From: Novosphingobium naphthalenivorans NBRC 102051
GTDB taxonomy: Bacteria; Pseudomonadota; Alphaproteobacteria; Sphingomonadales; Sphingomonadaceae
Reading direction: 5' to 3'
NCBI RefSeq assembly: GCF_001590985.1
Contig: NZ_BCTX01000026.1
Span: 1 to 62,767 of the forward strand
Length of the DNA stretch: 62,767 nucleotides
Part shown: positions 56,737-62,767 of the stretch, piece by piece
Numbering within the stretch: position 1 is the stretch's first letter
Layout: every line of letters starts with the position of its first letter
Translations under genes and position numbers: made by a program
The notes under the pieces: model-generated
What the model was told of the DNA's origin: nothing
Seen by the model: the letters and a program-made list of their open reading frames with translations, nothing else
Databases searched by the model: none

Positions 56737-57747
56737 ATGACCGGCTTCAGTCCGAACCGCCTGCTCGCGCGGCTCAACATCGATCCTTACCTGCTGCTGC
56801 TGGTCAGCACGGTGGGCCTGGCCTCGGTGCTGCCCGCGCGGGGTGTCTGGGCCGGCATAGCCGGCGGCCTTGCCGATGTCGGCATTGCCCTGCTGTTCTT
56901 CCTGCATGGCGCGAAACTTTCGCGCGAGGCCATCATTGGCGGTGCCAAGGCATGGAAGCTGCACCTGACGACGATGTCGCTCACCTTCGTGCTGTTCCCG
57001 CTGCTCGGCCTGGGCGTGCAGGCGATTCCCGGCCTCGATCCCACACTGACGATGGGCGTGCTGTTCCTCACCCTGCTGCCGTCCACCGTGCAGTCCTCGA
57101 TCGCATTCACCGCGATTGCCGGGGGCAATGTCGCGGCGGCGGTGTGCAGCGCCTCGTTCTCGAACCTCGCCGGCATTTTCGTGACGCCGCTGCTGACCGC
57201 GCTACTGATTACCGGCAAGCAGGGGGGCGGGTTCTCCACAGATCCGGTGATCGCGATCGCCACGCAGCTGCTGCTGCCGTTCCTGGCCGGCCATTTCCTG
57301 CGCCCGTGGATCGGCGGTTTCGTGCACCGGAACAAGAAAGTGCTGGGCTATGTCGATCGCGGTTCGATCCTGCTGGTGGTCTATACCGCTTTCGGCGCCG
57401 CCGTGCTCGAAGGGCTGTGGAGCCGCGTCACGCTGGGCGAACTCGGGCTGATCGCGGTGATTTCGCTGGCGATCCTGGCGGTCGTGATGGTCTCGTCTTC
57501 GCTGATCGGCAAGGCCATGGGCTTCTCGCGCGAGGATCGCATCGTGCTGCTGTTCTGCGGTTCGAAAAAAAGCCTGGCGACCGGCGTGCCGCTGGCCGGA
57601 GTGCTGTTCGCCCCGGCGCAAGTGGGTGCGGTGATCCTGCCGCTGATGTTCTTCCACCAGATCCAGCTGATGGTCTGCGCCGTGCTGGCCCGGCGCTTTG
57701 CGGCGGCGGCGGAAGCCGAGGCTGGAGCCGCCGCCGAAGCGGCCTGA
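56737..57747 (+). CDS. Bile acid:sodium symporter-like (SBF-like, YfeH type) membrane protein
   Basis: The 336-residue protein has about ten transmembrane helices and the SBF-like pattern PYLLLLVSTVGLASVLPARG, LLFFLHGAKLSREAII (about residues 50-65), LPSTVQSSIAFTAIAGGNV (about 111-129) and LFCGSKKSLATGVPLA (about 270-285). The family is a putative Na+-dependent transporter of organic anions; substrate unknown. ATG 56737 gives the usual N-terminus, but the ribosome site is weak and an upstream start cannot be excluded. It is convergent with fahA. Confidence 0.88.
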   Translation: MTGFSPNRLLARLNIDPYLLLLVSTVGLASVLPARGVWAGIAGGLADVGIALLFFLHGAKLSREAIIGGAKAWKLHLTTMSLTFVLFPLLGLGVQAIPGLDPTLTMGVLFLTLLPSTVQSSIAFTAIAGGNVAAAVCSASFSNLAGIFVTPLLTALLITGKQGGGFSTDPVIAIATQLLLPFLAGHFLRPWIGGFVHRNKKVLGYVDRGSILLVVYTAFGAAVLEGLWSRVTLGELGLIAVISLAILAVVMVSSSLIGKAMGFSREDRIVLLFCGSKKSLATGVPLAGVLFAPAQVGAVILPLMFFHQIQLMVCAVLARRFAAAAEAEAGAAAEAA

Positions 57748-57755
57748 TAGTTTCC

Positions 57756-57784
57756 CTGAGCAGGCCCGGAGCGGGGCTGCTCAG
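57756..57784. terminator. Bidirectional hairpin between convergent genes, no T-run
   Basis: CTGAGCAG (57756-57763) pairs with CTGCTCAG (57777-57784), extended by a few G/C pairs inside. The hairpin spans the gap between the transporter stop and overlaps the fahA stop. No T-run follows on either strand, so its strength as a terminator is uncertain. Confidence 0.4.
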
Positions 57785-59097
57785 GTGCGCGCGGGCGCTA
57801 CCACGCCCCGGCACGCGCCAAAGCCGATGGAGACCGCGCCCTCGGCGTGGAAATGCCCGGCCAGCGAAAGCTCGTCGCCGTCTTCCAGGAAGGTGCGGGT
57901 TTCGCCGCTGGGCAGTTCCACCGGCTGCTTGCCGCCGCGGGTGATTTCCATCAGCGAGCCCTGCGTGCCGTCTTCGGGGCCGGAGATCGTGCCGCTGCCG
58001 AGCAAGTCGCCAGTCTGCATCTGGCAGCCATTGGAGGCGTGGTGCGCCACCATCTGGGCAATCGTCCAGTACATCGCGCTCGCCGGGCCGCAGCTCAGCC
58101 GCAGCGGGGCGATGTGCCGCTCGCGCATGGCGGCACTGCTCAGGAACACTTCCAGATCGAGCGAGAGCGCGCCTTCGCGCTGGTCGGCCTCGTCCCATAG
58201 ATAGGGCAGGGGGCGCGGATCGTCTTCCGGGCGCGGCGGCTGGGGGCGGCGGAACGGGGCCAGCGCTTCCATCGTCACGATCCAGGGCGAGACGGTGGTG
58301 AGGAAGTTCTTGGCCAGAAACGGTCCGAGCGGCTGGTATTCCCACGCCTGCACGTCGCGGGCTGACCAGTCGTTGAGCAGGGTGAGCCCGGCCACATGAT
58401 CGGTGGCCTCGGAAATCGGGATCGGGGCGCCGAGATCGTTGCCAGTGGCCAGCCACACGCCCAGTTCCAGCTCGTAGTCCAGCCGCGCGATCGGCCCGAA
58501 CGAAGGCGCATCGGCGCCGGGGGCCTTGGTCTGCCCCTGCGGGCGGATCACCGGCGTGCCGCTCGGCCGGATCGTCGAGGCGCGGCCGTGGTAGCCGATC
58601 GGCACATGCTTGTAGTTGGGCAGCAGCGGATTGTCCGGGCGGAACAGGGCGCCGATGTTGGTGGCGTGGTGAATGCCCACGTAGAAATCGGTGTAGTCGC
58701 CGACATGCGCGGGCAGGTGCATCGTGGCCCCGGCCATCGGCACCAGCAGTGGCTCGACCTCCCCGCGTTCGGGCGCACCGGTGCACAGCAGCGCCGAGAC
58801 GCGCCGCCGCAGCGCCCGCCGCGGACCGGCGCCGAGTGCGAGCATGGCATTGAGCGTGGGCGCGCAGGCGGCACTGGCGGCAACCATGGCCTCGCCTTCC
58901 AGCAGGCTCGAGCGGGTCAGCGCGGCCAGATCGAGAATGCTGTCGCCGATCGCGATGCCGCCGCGCGGGCTTTCCCCCTCGCGCGAGAACACGCCCAGCG
59001 GCAGGTTCTGGATCGGGAAATCGGCATGTCCGTCAGCGCCGGGGACCCAGGACGTGCGGTCAGGGGCATGGGTTTCATCGATCACGGCTGTGATCAT
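57781..59097 (-). CDS. fahA: Fumarylacetoacetase
   Basis: FahA cleaves fumarylacetoacetate to fumarate and acetoacetate, ending tyrosine and phenylalanine breakdown. From ATG 59097 it has 438 residues. Metal and catalytic residues occur in DYTDFYVGIHHATNIG (about 130-145), GYHGRAS (about 165-171), LDYELELGVW (about 203-212) and LNDWSARDVQAWEYQPLGPF (about 237-256), with KNFLTTVSPW following. The N-terminal SH3-like domain is present. GAGAGG precedes this ATG; the longer TTG start at 59106 is less likely. phhB at 20134 belongs to the same pathway, but hmgA and hppD are not nearby. Confidence 0.95.
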   Translation of the reverse strand: MITAVIDETHAPDRTSWVPGADGHADFPIQNLPLGVFSREGESPRGGIAIGDSILDLAALTRSSLLEGEAMVAASAACAPTLNAMLALGAGPRRALRRRVSALLCTGAPERGEVEPLLVPMAGATMHLPAHVGDYTDFYVGIHHATNIGALFRPDNPLLPNYKHVPIGYHGRASTIRPSGTPVIRPQGQTKAPGADAPSFGPIARLDYELELGVWLATGNDLGAPIPISEATDHVAGLTLLNDWSARDVQAWEYQPLGPFLAKNFLTTVSPWIVTMEALAPFRRPQPPRPEDDPRPLPYLWDEADQREGALSLDLEVFLSSAAMRERHIAPLRLSCGPASAMYWTIAQMVAHHASNGCQMQTGDLLGSGTISGPEDGTQGSLMEITRGGKQPVELPSGETRTFLEDGDELSLAGHFHAEGAVSIGFGACRGVVAPART

Positions 59098-59498
59098 GGC
59101 GGGCAACCTCTCTGTTTTTCTGATTGGGGGGAGGACCCTCTACAGTGTCAGGGCCGATTGGTCACGGGGGCTGCAGGCTTTCTGAAGAAGAAGGGCCTTT
59201 CGTTCGTTCCTATGGCATTGCGGCTGCCCCGGTGGGAAAAGAACTCAAAGCCGGCTTTCGGGGGCTTTTATGCGTTTGGTCTTCTTGTATTTGTGAAATA
59301 CAGATCCACCCATAAATATTTCAATATTTTAATTCTGAACAATGAGATCTTAAAAGATATTGCATTCCTGCAGAGCATCTATCGCTCTGTACCGTGCGCC
59401 GGCTCTGGTGTGGCGGGTTCGGCTTTATTGCAGTTGAGTGGAATGGTTTTCTCTTCAAATCTGTTCGATTTGCAGCGCGCGTCCGGCTGGCTTGCAGG
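59098..59498. promoter_or_regulatory. AT-rich gap with a possible promoter for the PAP2 gene
   Basis: The 401-nt gap has no credible gene. From 59281 to 59370 the sequence is strikingly AT-rich for this genome. Within it TTGTGA (59291-59296) and TAAATA (59313-59318), 16 nt apart, could be -35 and -10 elements reading to the right. Repeated ATATT/TTTTAA stretches follow. The rest (59098-59280 and 59371-59498) shows no clear feature. Confidence 0.4.
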
Positions 59499-60506
59499 AT
59501 GAAGCGTCTGCCGAAAGCTCTGGGAAGCGACGGAGAGTTTTATGCGGCCATTCTGATCTACGGGCTGGCGGCGCTGGCGGCTGCGTTATGGTTGGGGGAT
59601 ACCGGCTGGTTTGTGCCACTGGTCGATCTGAGCGGATGGACGGGCAGTCTTGGCGCGATCTGCCTCGTTATGATGGCGGTATGGGCGGCCAGGTCGGTTG
59701 GCAAAGAGGATTTCGCTAGCGCCTTTCTGGGCCATGTGGCGAACTGGCCGCAGCGGCTGGCAGGCGTGTGCCTGTTCCTGTCCATGGGCGTGTTTCTGGG
59801 GATCTTCACGTCGGTCAAGACGATGATGCCCCACATTGCTCCGTTCGCCTATGACCGTGTGCTGGCCGATATAGACAGGTCTCTTCATGGCGCGGACCCG
59901 TGGACCTACCTGCGCTGGATGACGCCGTTCGAGGGGCTGATCCGCTGGGTCTATGGCCCCGTGGCCGGTGGCATCATGTCGGCATCGTCCTTTTTCGTAT
60001 GCGTCACCGATTGGGAGCGCCGCCGCCAGTACCTCTGGGCCTTCCTGCTCTGCTGGGTTCTTCTGGGCAACATCGCGCCGCTGGCGTTCATGGCCGCGGG
60101 GCCGGTGTTCTATCATGGCATTACAGGCAGTACCCGCTTCGCTGAACTGAGCGATTTCATATTCGGGCAGGCCAGCGCCGGTGATTTCACATCGTCGCTG
60201 CCCGGAATGCTCTGGGAAGGCTACACGGACAAGACGCCGGGCTTCGGGATGGGCATTTCGGCATTTCCCAGTATGCACGTATCCATCACCACCCTGTTCG
60301 CACTGGCCGCTTTCGCGATGCACCGGCGTATCGGTTATGTGATGCTCGCATATCTGGTTTTCATCGTTGCGGCGTCGGTGCATCTCGGGTGGCATTATGC
60401 GATCGACGGATATGTTTCGATCCTTGCAACTGTAATCATCTGGAAGCTGGCAGGCATGAGAGCGGGCAAGGCAGCTTTCGCCTCCCGGGAGCGCCAATTG
60501 GCCTGA
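59499..60506 (+). CDS. PAP2-family membrane phosphatase/phosphotransferase
   Basis: The 335-residue protein has about six to seven transmembrane helices and the C-terminal PAP2 signature: SAFPSMHVSITTLFALAAF (about residues 263-281) and HLGWHYAIDGYVSI (about 299-312), supplying the catalytic His pair. The usual first motif (KxxxxxxRP) is not obvious, as in the inositolphosphotransferase/AUR1-like subgroup, which transfers head groups between lipids. ATG 59499 sits immediately after GCAGG, so the true start may be different; upstream frames to 59394 stay open. It is convergent with the Rrf2 gene. Confidence 0.82.
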   Translation: MKRLPKALGSDGEFYAAILIYGLAALAAALWLGDTGWFVPLVDLSGWTGSLGAICLVMMAVWAARSVGKEDFASAFLGHVANWPQRLAGVCLFLSMGVFLGIFTSVKTMMPHIAPFAYDRVLADIDRSLHGADPWTYLRWMTPFEGLIRWVYGPVAGGIMSASSFFVCVTDWERRRQYLWAFLLCWVLLGNIAPLAFMAAGPVFYHGITGSTRFAELSDFIFGQASAGDFTSSLPGMLWEGYTDKTPGFGMGISAFPSMHVSITTLFALAAFAMHRRIGYVMLAYLVFIVAASVHLGWHYAIDGYVSILATVIIWKLAGMRAGKAAFASRERQLA

Positions 60507-60524
60507 GGCCGGATCCATTCCGGC

Positions 60525-60998
60525 TTACAGCCCGGCTTCAACCTCATCCTCATCCTCATCCTCATCCTCATCCTGTGATGTGGGGGCCAGTTCGATGGGG
60601 TCGGACAGGCGGATACCATCGAGCAGGCTGGCGGTGGCATCGCGGACCTGCAGCATCAGCGCGCGGGTGCGGCAGTCCTTTTCCTCAAGGCAGTTCTTGC
60701 AGGTCTCGTGCGCGAAGCGGCTGGCGCAGGGGACCAGTGCCAGCGAGCCGCGCATGACCCGGATCAGGTCGCCGTAAGTGATGTCGATCGGCGAGACGCC
60801 CAGCCAGTAGCCGCCGTCCTTGCCGCGCTGCGAGGCGACCACGCCGAAGCGGGTGAGTTCGGACAGGATCACGGTGAGGAACTTGGCCGGGATGTTCTGC
60901 GCTTCGGCAATTTCCGCCAGCGGGACCGGACCCTGGCCGTACTTGTCGGCAAGGTGCTGCATGGCCCTGATCGCATAACGGGTTTTCTGCGAAAGCAT
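60525..60998 (-). CDS. Rrf2-family transcriptional regulator with acidic DE-repeat tail
   Basis: The 157-residue regulator has the Rrf2 winged helix (KTRYAIRAMQHLADKYGQG, IPAKFLTVILSELTRFGVV, RGKDGGYWLG) and a Cys cluster Cys91, Cys100, Cys103, Cys109 (CASRF then HETCKNCLEEKDC), which may hold an iron-sulphur cluster as in IscR, NsrR or RsrR. Its C-terminus contains five DE pairs (residues 143-152) encoded by five perfect hexanucleotide repeats. ATG 60998 is chosen because MLSQKTRYAIRAM is the normal family start. A 14-bp perfect inverted repeat lies 19-32 nt upstream. Signal sensed is unknown. Confidence 0.88.
   Translation of the reverse strand: MLSQKTRYAIRAMQHLADKYGQGPVPLAEIAEAQNIPAKFLTVILSELTRFGVVASQRGKDGGYWLGVSPIDITYGDLIRVMRGSLALVPCASRFAHETCKNCLEEKDCRTRALMLQVRDATASLLDGIRLSDPIELAPTSQDEDEDEDEDEVEAGL
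60543..60572. repeat. Five perfect CTCATC hexanucleotide repeats inside the Rrf2 gene
   Basis: CTCATC is repeated five times without error from 60543 to 60572, reading GAGGAT on the coding strand (Asp-Glu codons). Because the unit is six bases, gain or loss of copies changes tail length by two residues without a frameshift. Confidence 0.9.
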
Positions 60999-61016
60999 GG
61001 CGGAAGCCAGTCCAGT

Positions 61017-61030
61017 GGAACAGATGTTCC
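61017..61030. promoter_or_regulatory. Perfect inverted repeat upstream of the Rrf2 gene
   Basis: GGAACAGATGTTCC is a perfect 6-2-6 inverted repeat 19-32 nt before the Rrf2 ATG (60998, minus strand). Position suggests autoregulation by Rrf2 or another dimeric regulator. Confidence 0.45.
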
Positions 61031-61190
61031 CTGTCCCTTGCGCCCGCGCGTGGCACCGCGTCAAGGCGGCTTTTCCCATTTCTCAAGCGATCCGGTAGAT
61101 AGCTCTCGCTTCGGCGTCTCCAGTCCTGTGTTCGCGCTTTCCCTGGCCCGTGCGCGGCAGGGGAATCGTTGTCCGCTGGCGGCACGGTTC

Positions 61191-61215
61191 GGAACCACTG
61201 CGGCGGCGGGCCGTT
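61191..61215 (+). promoter_or_regulatory. EcfG-type general stress promoter
   Basis: GGAAC (61191-61195), 16 nt spacer, CGTT (61212-61215) is an exact match to the alphaproteobacterial EcfG sigma factor consensus. Transcription would start near 61221, about 32 nt before the GlsB-like ATG. Confidence 0.65.
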
Positions 61216-61252
61216 GTTTCAGGCAACGGACATACATTCTGGAGAAGACACC

Positions 61253-61522
61253 ATGACCCTTCTGCTTATCCTGCTCGTCGGCGGCATTATCGGCTGGCTG
61301 GCTTCGATCCTGATGCGCACCGATGCGCAGCAGGGGATTTTCCTCAACATCGTGGTGGGCGTGGCGGGCGCCGTACTCGCCGGATTCCTGGTGAACCCGC
61401 TGCTGGGCGGCGCGCCGATCACCAGCGGTTCGTTCGACATCCTGTCGCTGTTCACCTCGTTCCTCGGTTCCGTGCTGCTGCTGGCGCTGGTGAACCTGTT
61501 CCGCCGCGGCTCGGTGCGCTGA
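61253..61522 (+). CDS. GlsB/YeaQ/YmgE-family stress membrane protein
   Basis: The 89-residue protein has three hydrophobic segments (LLLILLVGGIIGWLASILM, GIFLNIVVGVAGAVLAGFLV, ILSLFTSFLGSVLLLALVNL) with the family's GGIIGW and NIVVGVAGA motifs. Such proteins are induced by stress; their role is unclear. GGAGAAG lies 6 nt before ATG 61253. An exact EcfG-type promoter lies directly upstream, so general stress control is likely. The short C-terminus is basic (RRGSVR). Confidence 0.9.
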   Translation: MTLLLILLVGGIIGWLASILMRTDAQQGIFLNIVVGVAGAVLAGFLVNPLLGGAPITSGSFDILSLFTSFLGSVLLLALVNLFRRGSVR

Positions 61523-61765
61523 TCCGGCCCGGCAGCGTGTGGCCGGTCCGGCGGGCAGGGATGGCGGGATCCCCGTCATCCCTGCCTGCAAATGCCGGTC
61601 CGCAGCCGGAAAATCCGCCCGGAGAATGAAAATGCCGCGATTGAACGCTTGAATTGTCGCAGGCGAGATCAGACATAGGCCCCCGAGTTCTCTCAGGCGC
61701 TGGCCCGTCTCTTCTCTCGCCGGCGCTTTCGTCACGCGTTCGATAACCGAAACAGGAAACTAGCC

Positions 61766-62368
61766 ATGACCATTGCCCTGATGCCGTTGCCCTACGCCCA
61801 GGATGCTCTCGAGCCGCACATCTCTGCCAAGACGCTCGAAATCCACCATGGCGCTCACCACAAGACCTACGTCGACAAGCTCAATGCCGCCATCGAAGGC
61901 ACCGAGAACGCCGGCAAGTCGGTGGAAGAGATCAGCAAGTCGGCTTCGGGCCCGCTCTTCAACAACGCCGCGCAGGTCTACAACCACGGTTTCTACTGGC
62001 ACTCGCTGAGCCCGGAAAAGACCGCGCCGAGCGAAAGCCTGGCCGCTGCCATCACCCGTGACTTCGGCTCGATGGACGCGCTGCTCGAAGCGCTGACCAA
62101 CGAAGCGGTGAACCACTTCGCCTCGGGCTGGGCCTGGCTGGTCGTCGATGGCGGCACGCTCAAGGTCATCTCGACCCACGACGCCGCCACTGCGATCACC
62201 TCGGACGTGAACCCGCTGCTGACCGTCGACGTGTGGGAGCACGCCTACTACATCGACCAGATGAACAAGCGCCCGGCCTATGTGAAGGCGGTGCTCGACA
62301 ACCTCCTCAACTGGAAGTTCGCCTCGGACAACTTCGACCGCGGCACGGCCTGGACCTACCCGGCCTGA
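61766..62368 (+). CDS. sodB: Iron superoxide dismutase
   Basis: The 200-residue enzyme removes superoxide in the cytosol. Metal ligands are His27, His74, Asp155 and His159 (DVWEHAYYIDQ). The Gln at residue 70 in FNNAAQVYNH and overall pattern favour the iron type over the manganese type. The second-shell Tyr35 in HKTYVDKL is present. AACAGGAAAC precedes ATG 61766. There is no signal peptide, in contrast to the katG in this window. An intrinsic terminator follows. Confidence 0.95.
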   Translation: MTIALMPLPYAQDALEPHISAKTLEIHHGAHHKTYVDKLNAAIEGTENAGKSVEEISKSASGPLFNNAAQVYNHGFYWHSLSPEKTAPSESLAAAITRDFGSMDALLEALTNEAVNHFASGWAWLVVDGGTLKVISTHDAATAITSDVNPLLTVDVWEHAYYIDQMNKRPAYVKAVLDNLLNWKFASDNFDRGTAWTYPA

Positions 62369-62392
62369 TCCGGCTTCCGGTTTACCGGAATT

Positions 62393-62432
62393 GAAAAAGC
62401 CCCCGTTTCCGAGAGGAAGCGGGGGCTTTTTC
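62393..62432. terminator. Bidirectional intrinsic terminator after sodB
   Basis: AAAAAGCCCCCGTTTCC and GGAAGCGGGGGCTTTTT form a long stem with a short loop, bordered by A5 and T5 on either side, so it can work on both strands. It serves sodB (plus) and, probably, the convergent minus-strand gene entering from the right edge. Confidence 0.9.
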
Positions 62433-62473
62433 GTGAAGGGGCACCGCGCCGGTTGTGTCGGCAAGCCGGCAGT

Positions 62474-62767
62474 TCATCTGAGCAGGCCAAGGCTATCCGC
62501 TTCCGGCGCAGGCCGTCTCGCCGTCGTTACCTGCATGAACCGCGGGGGATTGGCAGGGGATTCGCAAACCAGTGCCAGCGGATATATGCCGGGCGGCAAG
62601 GCTGCCAGGGGCATTCCGGCTGCGGCAAGGGCATAAGGGGATACGCGGTGACGGGTGCACAGGCCGCCGGCACCGTCGCTGACCAGCGGCGTTTCGAACT
62701 GGATGGCGAACTGGGTCTCTTCCGATCTGATGACCGTGCAATAGGCAAGTTGCCCTCCGCCCAGATC
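62474..62767 (-). CDS. Probable 3' part of a gene entering from the right edge, function unknown
   Basis: On the minus strand a frame is open from the window edge to TGA at 62476-62474, giving 97 residues without a start codon requirement. The translation (beginning DLGGGQLAYCTVIRSEETQF, later PYALAAAGMPLAALPPGIYP) looks more protein-like than the competing frames and ends 42 nt before the bidirectional terminator. I recognise no domain. Alternative short frames on either strand in this 300-nt stretch are less convincing. Treat as tentative. Confidence 0.4.
   Translation of the reverse strand, partial: DLGGGQLAYCTVIRSEETQFAIQFETPLVSDGAGGLCTRHRVSPYALAAAGMPLAALPPGIYPLALVCESPANPPRFMQVTTARRPAPEADSLGLLR

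Noticed and set aside
60543..60572. On/off phase variation of the Rrf2 gene by repeat slippage
   Set aside because: The unit is six bases, so copy changes keep the frame; only tail length would vary.

Overview
This window is GC-rich chromosomal DNA that looks like an alphaproteobacterium of the Sphingomonadales (Novosphingobium/Sphingobium-like). The evidence is the division and cell-wall (dcw) cluster order, a MurE with the meso-DAP signature, an EcfG-type general-stress promoter, a GANTC site upstream of ftsZ, and several palindromic intergenic repeat families of the kind common in sphingomonads. These are family-level inferences from sequence reading; no database search was run.

Layout. 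(1) 2-4970: the 3' end of a type IV secretion operon, virB4 (partial)-virB6-virB9-virB10-virB11. (2) 4990-8720, minus strand: polyphosphate metabolism, ppk followed by ppx. (3) 8855-15598: a three-gene operon divergent from ppk: transglutaminase-DUF2126, circularly permuted ATP-grasp/alpha-E fusion, and a second transglutaminase. It is a predicted but biochemically uncharacterised peptide-ligation/modification system. (4) 15626-20424: an unknown Cys/His protein behind a Fur-box promoter, a GAF-GGDEF-EAL protein, a cupin, the haem exporter pair ccmAB and phhB. (5) 20713-24484: a periplasm-targeted KatG with a cytochrome c, a DNA glycosylase and a [2Fe-2S] ferredoxin. (6) 24697-26082: a cysteine-synthase-family enzyme and a small membrane protein. 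(7) 26083-45846: the complete dcw cluster from mraZ to ftsZ, preceded by phased GGGA/TCCC repeats that resemble MraZ operators. Most genes overlap by 1-4 nt. A 94-nt palindromic element sits between murB and ddl. (8) 45984-56504: a TPR/SPOR protein, YbjN-like protein, proC, a Bax-inhibitor-1 family protein, a lipoprotein, tRNA-Ala(CGC), obgE, a HupE family protein, a small unknown protein, a 28-codon ORF with its own terminator, proB and an SDR enzyme. (9) 56737-62767: an SBF-like transporter, fumarylacetoacetase, a PAP2 phosphatase, an Rrf2 regulator with a DE-repeat tail, a GlsB/YeaQ membrane protein behind an EcfG-type promoter, Fe superoxide dismutase, and the 3' part of a probable minus-strand gene.

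How the parts work together. The dcw block makes lipid II (MurB to MurG, MraY, Ddl) and builds the divisome (FtsL, FtsI, FtsW, FtsQ, FtsA, FtsZ). Stress and redox functions recur around it: KatG with cytochrome c, SodB, GlsB, Rrf2, and the Fur-box gene. The least explained loci are the transglutaminase/ATP-grasp operon, the Fur-box gene, the 28-codon ORF and the exported KatG-cytochrome c pair.
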